From NCBI RefSeq assembly GCF_963259705.1, contig NC_081841.1, positions 34,437,358-34,501,357 on the forward strand: 64,000 bases of DNA. Reading direction: 5' to 3'. Under the pieces are notes generated by a model. It worked only from the letters and a program-made list of their open reading frames with translations. It was not told where the DNA came from and did not search any database. Made by a program: the position numbers and the translations under genes. Each line of letters starts with the position of its first letter. Positions within the stretch are counted from its first letter, which is position 1. This document shows, piece by piece, positions 22,733-33,479 of this stretch. The DNA comes from Myotis daubentonii (taxonomy: Eukaryota; Chordata; Mammalia; Chiroptera; Vespertilionidae).

Positions 22733-22860
22733 ACTGGGCATCAGAATTACCTATGATGCTTCTCAAAAAAAACTCAGTGTGTGGGCTCCCACACAAAATC
22801 TATTAAATCTTTAAGGATAAAGTCCAAGAAATCTGTAATGTGTAAAGCTCCCCGGGGAAA
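22733..22860 (+). repeat. MER5-like hAT fragment
   Basis: Includes 'ggcatcagaattacctatga' and a later 'aatctgtaatgtgtaaagct', the MER5A order. Ends eroded. Confidence 0.45.
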
Positions 22861-23077
22861 CTGACGTGCAGCTGGATGGAGTCTTGGCCCCAGGATATTC
22901 CAGTGCCGGATTTGCCACAAGCCCAAAGTAATGCATGTCCTCTCCTACTGTGTTTGCATTACTTTTATATGCCTAGTCTCTCAGTGCTTAATGTCTTTAT
23001 GATTTTGTTGTCTATCATCTGTAGCTTTAGCTGTTTAATTTTTGAATATCACATTTCTCTCTGCACTTCCATTTTCT

Positions 23078-23308
23078 TTTCTTTCTTTCTCTCTTTTTAA
23101 ATATATTTTATTGATTTTTTACAGAGAGGAAGGGAGAGGGATAGAGTTAGAAACATCGATGAGAGAGAAACATTGATCAGCTGCCTCCTGCACAGACCCT
23201 ACTGGGGATGTGCCCTCAACCAAGGTACATGCCCTTGACTGGAATCAAACCTGGGACCCTTCAGTCTGCAGGCTGACGCTCTATCCACTGGGCCAAACCG
23301 GTTAGGGC
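23078..23308 (-). mobile_element. Ves SINE with target duplication
   Basis: Full-length minus-strand Ves. A T-rich/TTTC tail complement comes first, then 'attgattttttacagagagg', 'aacattgatcagctgcctcc', 'gatgtgccctcaaccaaggt', 'gggacccttcagtctgcagg' (B-box region) and the head 'gggccaaaccggttagggc'. The direct repeat TGCACTTCCATT at 23062-23073 and 23309-23320 is its target duplication. Confidence 0.92.
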
Positions 23309-23320
23309 TGCACTTCCATT

Positions 23321-24711
23321 GTCTTGATCTTTGGGGATTTTAATGATGTGTTTTTTTAAAAAAAGATGATTTATTTATCTATGAGTGTCACAGCACCTGG
23401 CCTGTTTCCACCCTAAATTTTGCAATCTAAACATGTTTCCCTTTATTTCTGCATCGCCTTCATTACAGTTTAGGGTTCTCCTCCGGGTTTTTCCTTTTAT
23501 ATGACTCGTTACTCCTGGGCTTAGCTTATCCCCTTTGTGCATTCATGTTCTAGGGTCACAGCTCTATGATGCTTTTTCTTTCACTCATGCCTTTAGAACT
23601 GCAATTGTGTACAGAAACATAGAAAGAACTACTTTTTCTTTAGAGCATTACGCAAACGTTAAACAAAACTCCCCAGACCCAAGCAGCTTATGAATAGATA
23701 TCTATTCTCTATGGAAAGAAGAAATCTGGTTTTACTTTGTCAAACTCACTTTGTGGGTGCTCAATACACTACACTAAGCTTTAAATTACTATCCTGGGTA
23801 TCCACAGGGGAGCTGAATGCTGCATACCAAAAATCTTTTCCTCCATCAAGCTAACTGATTACAATTGAAGTTTTCTCAAATGAGCTTGTTTGATAATTTG
23901 CCTCATTACTACTGAAAAGGAAATGGAAATCAAGGACTTGAGGGCAGGAAGCTGTAAGCAAATATGATCAAAGGTTATTTTGTATGAGATGTTGATTTAG
24001 TGCAAAATAAAAAAATAAAAGATTGGTGTCATATCAAATAATATATAAAGGATGAACATTTCCACTATTAATTAGGCTAGTATACACTAATATGATGAGC
24101 TATACAGAATAACTGTATGTAAATAAACTTGAAACATCAAATACAGATGTATTTCAATGTAAACCCAAGTACAGATGATGTAGAAAACCAACATTGAGTG
24201 CCATTTATTACTTTGCTACTAATTCTAGGTTTAGAATGTACTTTGAATTTGATTGCCCAATTACCCACATCCATATTATATCATCTCTAAGCATCATTAC
24301 AACATCAGCTTCAATCTTGTGGGAAGAACTATAAACAAAGGCCAGTTGGCTAAAGATAGATTATTACTGACACATCCACAATGAGGGAGGTAACTAGGAG
24401 TAATGAGTATAATCACGAGAAGTAAATTTAGGCTAAATACCAAGAAAGAATGTTCAACAGTGAGGACAGATGAAGGCAGGAACCTTCTGAGATAAGTGAT
24501 GAAGATCACTGACATGCCTAAATCCAATAAGAACAGCTTTTTATTCATAAGGGTGTTTGATAAGACTCCAAACAGTGTGAGAGCTGGAAATGGGAAAACT
24601 CTGTCTTATTCTCTTGGAAAAGTTAAACATAAAGAAACAGGTTGATGATGTGATTTCCTCACAGAATAAGAAAATGTGCCGCCACTTACCGAGGGAATAA
24701 ACTTTTTAGCA
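23321..24711. other. Unlabelled single-copy-looking DNA
   Basis: No repeat ends, exon or RNA gene recognised across about 1.4 kb. Confidence 0.4.
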
Positions 24712-24900
24712 AGACAGTTAAACTTTCCAAGCCTCAGTTTCCACAACTGCAAAGGAGTATAACAAAGCCTGGTTTGCGGAGTAACTGTAAACTTAACACT
24801 TGGATTCATTTATATGTTATCCTATTTAAATTCCTTATCGAGCACAGAATACAGCCTGAAAGGCAGTAAACATTAAGTAAATGGTAGCTGTTATTATCTT
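24712..24900 (+). repeat. MIR SINE
   Basis: Plus-strand MIR with 'ttccaagcctcagtttccac' in the CORE and the 3' block 'gcagtaaacattaagtaaat' leading to 'gctgttattatc'. Confidence 0.65.
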
Positions 24901-25045
24901 CAGATTTTTTAACTCTAATCTAAATAATACGAGTGAGGCATTTTGATCCATTACCATCCACAAATAAGAATTTTTAAAATTCAAAGTAGTCAGCCAAAAC
25001 TCAAGTTTCATTGCTATTTTAGAGATGATCTGGGGGGCATGTGTT

Positions 25046-25402
25046 TTATTTTTTTAATATTTTTTTATTTTAAAAATTTATTATTTTATTTTACTTTTTC
25101 CATCACCATTTATACCCCGTATGCCCTCTTCCACCTCCACCCACTTGCCCTCCCCTCTGAAATCACCACACTATTTTCATGTGCATGAGTTCTCTTTCTT
25201 TTTCCTTTTTTTTGCTCAATCCCTTCTACCCCTAATCCCTCCTCTGCCCCCCGACCAGAGCTGTCTGCCTTCTCTCTGTCTCTGAGCCTGTCTCTATTCT
25301 GATTAGTTTGTTCATTAAATTCCACATATGAGTGAAATCAAATGGTACTTGTCATTCTCTGACTGGCTTACTTCACTTAGCATAATGTGTTCAATCCAAA
25401 GG
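25046..25402 (-). mobile_element. L1 3' UTR, minus strand
   Basis: T-rich start, then 'ttccatcaccatttataccc', a polypyrimidine middle, 'tccacatatgagtgaaatca' and 'ctctgactggcttacttcac'. Diverged from the copy at 5014-5354 and so probably an older subfamily. 5'-truncated at about 25402. Confidence 0.75.
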
Positions 25403-27180
25403 CTTCCCAGACATCTACCAAAGTCAGGTTCAAGTAGGTGCTCCTATTTTAATGTAATTCATAAACTTTGCACACATCCAGAGAGCTGGGTCTTTTGTTC
25501 CCTGATACCCCTGTCAACCTCTTCTTTTCTATTGAGTATGAAAAATAAATTATGGATGTTAAACTTCAGTTAACCAAAATGTTAAAGAGCTGGATGCTCT
25601 AGCCAATTACATTTTACTTTAATTTATTTTTCTGGCTACCTAACTAGAAATTTACTCTTGTGTAAATCCTCAATATAAAACATTTTATTAGTTCATACTG
25701 TTATAGCTTTCTGCCTTAGTAGTAATATATCATGAGCATAATTTAATCTTTCTTTAAAACAGACTCTTATAATACACCCATTGTCATTATTCTGAACACT
25801 AATTATCAAGATAACGTCCTGAGAATGTTAAAAGTCCGCTCATATCAACCCACTCTTGAAGTTGTTTTATAATAAATAAATACCTGAAATCTGCTTGTTT
25901 CTTCTGAAAGTTAAATGGGATGGGAGGTGTGCCCAGGAGAAAGACAATGTAAAGTTGTTTCTAGAGTTCTGGTAAGTTGATAATTTAATAAAAGACATGC
26001 TAGTATGTGTTACTAATGAAATAAATAAGCATACTTTGTACTCCTGCTTATAAAATTATAAACAAACCAATTAGACGAAAATGGTGTAGCTTTCTAGCTT
26101 TCACACATCAGTTACATTAAGTTAGCAAAAAAGTTTTTCAGTAAGTTTATGCACTTTTAATAAGCAACAGCATTAGTCACTAAAAAATAAGAACTCTGAT
26201 GCATTCAGAGCCTATAGATCTAAACCAGACGAAACAAAGCCTCACAAATGTGTTGTTCATTAATTTTTAAAAAGCCAGACTTTGAGTTGTTATCATGTCA
26301 ACTGGCACCAAACCATACTCAATTTAGTGCAACTACAAAGTGGAACCCATAGTCTACAATGGCAGGGTTTTTGATCACACTAATTAACAACCATTTTGTT
26401 TAAAATAAAGAGACATGAGTCTAATTGCCTTTTTTACATAAGAAAGAGAAGATCATAAAAGTAAAAAAGATCAGACAAACACCATTCAGATAGATAAGCA
26501 AAGTGTGTGTGAAAGGAACCCAGAGGAAGTCGGGTTGTTCTTGGGATTGACAGCCCAGTGGAGCAAAGAGAATTAGTCTCTCAAAGGTTAAAGGAACTTG
26601 AGAGGCACATGGCCCAAAACTACCTATCATTTCATCACTTCCCCTCACAAAAGATTGCACCTTAGTTTTTACTCTGGTAAGCAGTAGCAAGCCTGATAAT
26701 CCTAATTAGGAGAGAACCTCTGATTAGGAACAAATCCTTCTTTCTACCCTAGCGTACATTGCCAGAAGAGGACATGGTGCGACCCTAAGTTCAGAGATCG
26801 ATTGTGGACTGGCCCACGAAGTTCCAGACGTGTTACTTGAATTTTGTGTCTGAACAAATAAGCACCTTGATCAGTGGCCTGTGTTTTTCTAGGGACCCAA
26901 ATGGGCAATGATATAAAGATTGTACTTGGAATTCATTTGATTTACACATCGACACTTAGGTTTGTGTTCACGTTGAATTTTCACTTCCTTAGCCTATAAA
27001 AGCAACTCTTGGAGACACTCAAAGAAGGCTTTGGTTGCCAGAGCCATCAATAAGAACATTATCAGATATTAGATACACAGCCTTATTTTAATTAAGAAAT
27101 AATGTGCTAATTAAGTATATATATAGAATGCTGTATGTGATGTAAGCCACAAGTAACTTACACATAACTTTTTAAAAAAT
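25403..27180. other. Unlabelled AT-rich DNA
   Basis: About 1.8 kb without recognisable repeat, exon or RNA gene. Open frames are short and shown by composition to be chance. Confidence 0.4.
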
Positions 27181-27217
27181 AACCTTTGGTGCACAGGATG
27201 ACACTCAACCTATAGTG
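27181..27217 (-). repeat. Ves SINE head scrap
   Basis: The words 'aacctttggtgcacaggatg' and 'acactcaacc' match the tRNA-like head of the Ves copy at 28670-28812. Only about 35 bp survive. Confidence 0.4.
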
Positions 27218-28387
27218 GCCATTTTAATGCATAACTAGTAATAGGCATGGCATTCATCCTGCAGTACATAATACCAATGAGTATATAAAATAATGTTTAA
27301 GTCATTATATGATTTTAACCTCTGCAAAGAACATTTCCCATTTGGTTACTCACAGAATATTGACTACTCAAAAACTTTTATCTTTCTACTAATCTTTCTA
27401 TCCCCTGTTCCTAGAGTAATAGCAGACTAAAGGAGCGTCTTTCTAAAGTGTCTGGAAGAAACACTTTTAAAACTAAGTAAATATAATCAGCTTCCACTAT
27501 GCCCACATTCATAATAATGTTAAAGCTAAAACTAATACTGTGTTGGTATATGTTTAACAAATGATTCTCCAGGAGGGAAAAAAAGCCCCGACTTGTAGCA
27601 ATTGCCAGTTTCATGGTGTAATACCCCACCTGGACGATTTCAAGCTACCACTCCACCATGAAGTCACTGGACAGAGTTGGGAAGCAATATACACATGAGC
27701 TCCCATAAATTGGTGCAAGCCTGCAAGAGCCACATTCGTCACACCATCATTTGAATTCAAAACCTTCTGAAAGCACAACAGCAAATTCCCCCAAATAGGA
27801 GTTAAGTTGACTTGATGGTGTTTTCAAAGAATCTATGGAGCTACAGTATTTCAATTTAAAATATTTAAATCAGTTGTCTTCAGATCTCACAAAACCTTGG
27901 GAATGTTTTTAGGTTTTTCTCTCCAGATCAAACAACCTTAAAATATATAGTCCATTTGCTCTTGAATGGATCCAAATGATACCCATCTTCATGAGTGTGA
28001 GGATAGGTGTAAACAGCCTCCCAGGTTTGATTAGAGCTGGCCCTCAGTCAGAAAGGATTCTGCAAAGGTCTAGCCTCTCTCGTCCTCATTGAATACCTTA
28101 GTGTATTTTCTAATATCTGAGATTTAAAGAGAGATTTGCAACCTAAAAAGAAATTGTGTGATTAAAGTGTTAATATATCAAGTTATTTTGCATATCTGAC
28201 TGCAGATTATGAACATATAAAATATGAAAAGCAAGCAATACTCAGAAAACTAGAAAATCACTTAATGTGATAAAAGTCTTCATTAATCAAGAATGTCTTA
28301 TAAAAGTGACCATTTTATAGCAAAACACTATTGTGACCACTTTTAACAAAACATTGATATAAATATGTTTTATTTGTAAAAAGGATG
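27218..28387. other. Unlabelled AT-rich DNA
   Basis: No feature recognised. Confidence 0.4.
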
Positions 28388-28395
28388 CTATAAAT

Positions 28396-28543
28396 CAGCG
28401 GTTCTCAACCTGTGGGCCGTGACCCCTTTGGGGGTCGAACTATGCTTTAATTAGGTTCAATTTGTAACAATGAAATTGGGGGTCACCACAACATGAGGAA
28501 CTGTATTAAAGGGTCATGGCTTTAAGAAGGTTGAGAACCACCG
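28396..28543. mobile_element. SPIN-like nonautonomous hAT, internally deleted, with exact 8-bp target duplication
   Basis: Begins CAGCGGTTCTCAACC and ends GGTTGAGAACCACCG, near-perfect terminal inverted repeats. Inside it carries 'gtcaccacaacatgaggaac' and 'tgtattaaagggtc', the SPIN 3' subterminal region. The 8-bp direct repeat CTATAAAT at 28388-28395 and 28544-28551 fits hAT insertion. At 148 bp it lacks most of the roughly 220-bp body seen at 48714-48936. It needs transposase supplied in trans. Confidence 0.82.
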
Positions 28544-28669
28544 CTATAAATTATTGTCATGTAAGGGACTAAATAACTAGAAGACATCAAGCAGATATAA
28601 GAGAACAGTTACCAGATTTGAAGGATCATTTTTTATTTGAAATAAAACAATGTGATTTTATGCTTTTTA

Positions 28670-28812
28670 ATAAATCCTCACTTAAGAACATGCTGAGGGG
28701 AAGGGAGAGAGAAACATCACTTGGTTGCCTTCTGCATGCGCCCTGTCTGGGGATCGAACCAGCAACCCTTTGGAGCACAGGATGACACTCAACCGAGCCA
28801 CTCTGGTGAGGC
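28670..28812 (-). mobile_element. Ves SINE, truncated, minus strand
   Basis: Tail complement 'aatcctcacttaagaacatg', purine block 'ggggaagggagagagaaaca', 'tgtctggggatcgaaccagc' and head 'accgagccactctggtgagg'. Shorter in the middle than the copies at 23078 and 40342, so a different Ves subfamily or an internally deleted copy. Confidence 0.8.
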
Positions 28813-29301
28813 TTTTATACATATTTTGTTACATAAATAATGATACTATATAATCATATTCAATTTTTCTTTGGACAAATGCTTGGTTTAACAAGATTTA
28901 TTAAATGAAACCCTCCTGGAATGACTTTTCTAGCAAACATAACTTGGCATACAAACTAAGAAAATTGGTTGCCTATATTTGGTGCTTTAAAATCATATTC
29001 GAATAACTCTGTCTGGATGACACACCCAGTGCAATGTCATTTTAAGTCTTAATGTCTACCATGGAGAAACTTGGTCTATAAGAAAATTTTAAAGGACTAC
29101 CATATCACAATTTTAAGGGTTTTCAGATAAGCTTATCTAATAAAAGGGTAATATGCAAATTAACCATCACTTCACCACAAAGATGGCGGTGCCCATAACC
29201 ACAAGATGGCAGCACACAGTCCTCTCAGCCCCACCCAAGTCCCCCAGTCCTGTGGGGGGGGGGGGGCAGCCGCTAAGAGCGAGCAGCGTGAGTGGCCTGG
29301 C

Positions 29302-29343
29302 GGAATGCTTGCTTCGTTACCATGACAATGAGGCAAGCATTCC
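29302..29343. repeat. Inverted repeat inside the Helitron
   Basis: Arms GGAATGCTTGC (29302-29312) and GCAAGCATTCC (29333-29343) are perfect complements around a 20-base loop. A decayed partner of this module follows at about 29381-29425. Confidence 0.9.
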
Positions 29344-29583
29344 ACCCTGGCCGTGGAGGGCCTCTGGGCAGGCAGGGTATAGAACGCTTGAGTCGTCACC
29401 CTGGTGATGAGGTAAGCATTCTAGCCCAGCCGCAGAGGGCCAAATGACAAAACAGACTGGTACTGATTCAAAATGGCACCTGTTCCATTGGCCTTCACCC
29501 CAGTACTAAGTTTGGAGAACTGTCTTCTAAGTAAAGTAGATCCCCTACATGACCAATTAGGACCAAAGGCTCCACCAGACCAG

Positions 29584-29623
29584 AAGTCAGTGCTGGGTTG
29601 CCATGACAACCCAGCACTGACTT
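29584..29623. repeat. Perfect 17-bp hairpin inside the Helitron
   Basis: Arm AAGTCAGTGCTGGGTTG (29584-29600) pairs exactly with 29607-29623 around a 6-base loop. A third partial copy, 'cccagcactgactg', follows at about 29644-29657. Confidence 0.92.
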
Positions 29624-29864
29624 AGGGCCGCTGCGGGCTCCCTGACCCAGCACTGACTGCCTAGGGGCTGCGGATCAGGCACGGAAAGAGGCCTGCAGAG
29701 AGAGAGGCAGGGTCTGATCTGTAATCTATGTGGCAGCCATTGATCAGAAGTTGCCTCTCTTTCTTTCCCAGCCTGGCCAACACCCGTGCCCCCATTTCTC
29801 TCCAGGCCTCCATTAGGGCTGTTGATTAGCCCCGCCTTTGTGATCAGGCCTCATTGATAGGCCC

Positions 29865-30310
29865 AGAGATGCTAACTGGCATAGAAACTGAACAATCAGA
29901 ACCAAATCTGGGTGAATATAGGGATCCAGTGGCTGCCTAGGAGGTGGAACTTTTGACGCTGACTGGTATAGAAACAGACCAATCACAACCAAATCTGGGT
30001 TAACTGTGAAGAGCCAATGGCTGCCTACGAGGCGGAGCTTTTGATGCTGACTGGCATAGAAACTGAACAATCAGAACCAAATTGGCCAGCAGAGGAGGGC
30101 AGTTGGGGACGAGATCATCCCTGCAGGGGAGGGCAGTTGGGAGCAAGATCAGGCCAGCAGGGGAGGGCAGCTAGGGGTGATCAGGCAGGCAGAGGTAGCT
30201 GAGGGTGAGATCAGGCCAGCAGGGGAGGGCAGTTAAGGGTGATCAGGCAGGCAGGTAGAGGCAGTTAGGGGCAATCAGACAGGCAGGCAGAGGGGTTAGG
30301 GGCAATCAGG
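29865..30310 (+). repeat. Tandem repeats inside the Helitron
   Basis: Two arrays. From 29865 to about 30085 a unit of roughly 75-90 bp containing 'ctggcatagaaactgaacaa' and 'tcagaaccaaat' occurs three times with changes. From 30085 to 30310 a G-rich unit around 'ggccagcaggggagggcagt' with 'gatcaggcaggcag' is repeated at least five times. The second array recurs in reverse in the Helitron at 33647-34443. Confidence 0.8.
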
Positions 30311-30441
30311 CAGGCAGGCAGATGACTGGTTAGGAGCCAGTGGTCCCAGATTGTGAGAGGAATGTCCCCGATTGGAGTGGGTGCAGGCTGGACTGAAGGA
30401 ACCCCCCTCCCATGCACAAATTTTGTGCACTAGGCCTCTAG

Positions 30442-30821
30442 TCCTATATAATAAAAGGCTAATATGCAAATGAACCGAAGAGTGGAACGACCAGTCACAA
30501 TGATGCACACTTACCACCAGGGGGAAGACACTCAAGGCAGGAGCTGCCTCCTGGTGGTCAGTGTGCTCCCACAGGAGGGAGTGTCGCTCAGCCAGAAACT
30601 GGGTTCATAGCTGGCAAGCGCAGTGGTGGCAGTAGCAGGAGCCTCTCCCACTTCTGCACCAACGCTAAGGATCCCTCGGGGGATGTCCACGGGGAGTGGG
30701 TTGGGCCTAAGCCGCCAGCAAACAGACATCCCTGGAGGGGTCCCAGACTGCGAGAGGGCACAGGCCAGGCTGAGGGACCTCCCCCCACCCAGTGCAAGAA
30801 CGTCATGCACTGGACCTCTAG
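30442..30821 (+). mobile_element. Short nonautonomous Helitron, second of the fused pair
   Basis: Starts TCCTATATAATAAAAGGC directly after the CTAG of the previous element and ends with a hairpin ('cagtgcaagaacgtcatgca') and GGACCTCTAG at 30812-30821, followed by T. It is 380 bp, noncoding, and aligns end to end with the 381-bp element at 44177-44557, so the boundaries are well supported. Carries ATGCAAAT at 30464-30471. Confidence 0.9.
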
Positions 30822-33189
30822 TTTTATTATGAAAATTAATAATGATAATTCTGAATGGGCTAATTTATACGGCCATGTGCTTTCCTCTATACCTACATTT
30901 TTAAAAATTCTATAACTCATTTGAAATACAAAGTCATAAAATTGAAGGAACTATCAAGTTCATAATGTTTAGATCATCTGTGTGATAGTATGTTAAAAAT
31001 TTAGTATATTAAACATACATAAAACAGAGCTTTTGGTCAGAGTCTCTCACATAGGAATGAAAGTACTTTGAGGGAAGGAATTGTGTGCTATCTGTCTTCA
31101 CATCCCCAGCACCTCACACAGTATCTTGCAGAAAGTGTGGTAGTGATGAGTCTGATGTGGAAAAGAGTGAGAGACACTGTGGACAGATGGTGAGGACCAG
31201 TGCTGTCACCTCTCCTGTTTCCTTGGCTCTGGCCTTCCTGTGTGCTATCAGTGTCCTGGAACAATCAGTACCTGGCAGGAGATACACCACATTTCAGAAA
31301 GTACAAGAGAACATTTTAAAACCAACTCCCTGGGAAGATAGCCTAACATGCTGAGCAGTGCTACCTGTGTATGCTCTGAGGGCCACTGTCCCTTCACAAA
31401 CTGTTTATTACTGGTTTGCAGGAAGAGGCAGGCATACAGCATCTAAGAGCAAGCCATAGAAACATTAACAATTTGACAGATTAGAAATGAAAAAACAAAA
31501 CAATACTGGGTCCTCATCACAGATAGTTTGCAAAGCACTAGCATGGAGGAGAGTACTGCTCTGAAGAATTCAACAAGCACCCACATACAGATATTGTAAG
31601 GTGGCCAATTTGGGGTCAACCATGAGAGCAGAACAAAAGAAAGCAAGAGATTCTAACAATGCAAACTAATCAACAGTAGAAATGGCTGACCTAAAATGGA
31701 GTGAACCGACCACGCTTAATTGTTCCAGAGGAAGGTGGAGGGGCTGAGAGAGGAGCGGGACCCCTCCTCCAGCCTGGACTCACAGTGCTCTGCTTCCCTC
31801 TTCCCAGTTAGCAATCTGCACTGCATACATCTCTATGTGTTGGCCTCCCCATTAGACTGGGACTCCCTTGAGGGCTGGGACATGTTTATTCACCTTTGTT
31901 TGGTCTCTGAAAACAATGGAGGCTCCTAAAGTTTACTGCAAAAATAAATCTCTGACACCGAGATCAAATAAAATAGTACTGGAGATCTATCTACTCTGTG
32001 GTTCAAGGATTGATAAGAATGAGAATTCCAATCTGAAGACAATGTCATGACACATTTCAAAAATAAGGTTAGCCATTCCAAAATTAAGGAGTTAATGGTC
32101 TCCCACTATCATTTCTGTTTATATATGCATATTAAAGTTATAAGATAGAAATCTGAATATTTTTATATGTTGCTACATATTAGAGTTGGTGTTATAATTT
32201 TATAACCCATTTACAAACATAATTTCACCACTTGAATGTTAAAAATGACCACTGTTCAGCAGTTTTTAGAAACATTAAATGTGCTGGATATGAAGGAGGC
32301 ATTGACAAGATAAATTCTTCACTACTGTATGTGAACGACAGTCTCAGTTGAATTATAAGGAACTACTTTTAAAGAAATAAATTCCTTTAGTTCTCCTGGT
32401 TTCAGATTCTCTTTGGAATGAGAGAAATATTGTCATAACTTGCATCAAATACTACTGTAAATTGAAGAGCTTGGTTAATACTGTTTACCTATATGTATTA
32501 AGTTATTATTTATTGTTATTTATACTTAGGTATAAATATTAATCATTTAGATTCAAATTGAGCAATACAATTGTCTTTCTCTTGAAGTCTATTTGAACAA
32601 AACAAAAAAGGCTAAATAAAGTTACCTTTAATGGAAACTACAAGTTAATAAAACAGCTTGCCTAAGAGTCACTTACTTTATTATCAAATTAATTTGTTAG
32701 TAGTTAAAAAACAACCAGCAAAACTTTCCAAAAAGAAACACAAAATCCTGAAAATAAATAGAATTAAACATTTAAAAAGTGAATTTGTCCAATACCTAGG
32801 ACATCCAGAATCAAGTACTATCTATTTTGTCACACACCAAATTATATGTTTGGTAGTATATTAAAAGAGCTTTTTAAATTACTACTAAAATATTAGAAAT
32901 AACCTCAAATTTTCTTATTTTACCTGTCTTATCATAAAACCTTACCACTATTAAAACATAGTTTATTGTACATGATATTAAAATTCCAAGTTCATAAATG
33001 ATCAGATTTCCATTGATCCATTAAGATAACTGAACACATCTACATTTCCTCTGTGTAATCTCTCTCATTTTATTATTTTCTTGAAAGAAAGAAACAAAGG
33101 TGCTCTCCTATTGCACTGTAACTCAATAGTTTTATCAGAACACTGCAATATTTACCTTCCATCCACAGATTTCACAGTTCATAAAAGGA
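30822..33189. other. AT-rich DNA with two L2 scraps, no gene
   Basis: L2 3'-end words occur at about 31040-31135 ('tactttgagggaaggaattg', 'ccccagcacctcacacagta') and 31785-31935 ('ccattagactgggactccct', 'tgagggctgggacatgttta'), both plus strand. The rest is unlabelled. Open frames here have no domain. Confidence 0.45.
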
Positions 33190-33425
33190 ATTGTAGCACT
33201 GGACGGTTAGAGCATCAGCCCACAGACTGAAGGGCTGCAGGTTCATTTCCTGGGTCAAGGGTACATACTTTTGTTGCAGATTCAATCCCCCGCACCGGTC
33301 TGGGTGTGAGTAGAAGGCAACTAATCATTGTATCTCTCTCACATTGGTATTTCTCTCTCTCCCTTCCCCCTCCCTTGCATTCTCTAAAAATCAATGGAAA
33401 AATATCCTCACTCACACCTGAAACT
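33190..33425 (+). mobile_element. Ves SINE, plus strand
   Basis: Head 'gttagagcatcagcccacag' with A-box region, 'gactgaagggctgcaggttc' with the B-box, the middle 'gtgagtagaaggcaactaat', the pyrimidine block 'ctctctctcccttccccctc' and the tail 'aaaaatatcctcactcaca'. Diverged from the consensus at the very start of the head. Confidence 0.82.
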
Positions 33426-33479
33426 AAAAATTACCTGAAATTAAAAATCTTGGAGAATAATTTGTTTATCTTCCTGATT

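Larger units (their letters stand above)
29131..30441 (+). mobile_element. Long nonautonomous Helitron, first of a fused pair
   Basis: The 5' end 'gcttatctaataaaagg' is a decayed form of the Helitron start TCCTATATAATAAAAGG, followed by the octamer-bearing 'taatatgcaaattaacc'. The 3' end has the hairpin TGCACAAATTTTGTGCA and the terminus GGCCTCTAG (30433-30441). The base before is A. The 1.3-kb body holds a G-run (29254-29266), two inverted repeats, three copies of a roughly 75-bp unit and a G-rich minisatellite. No Rep or helicase domain can be read in any frame. The next Helitron starts at the very next base. Confidence 0.85.
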
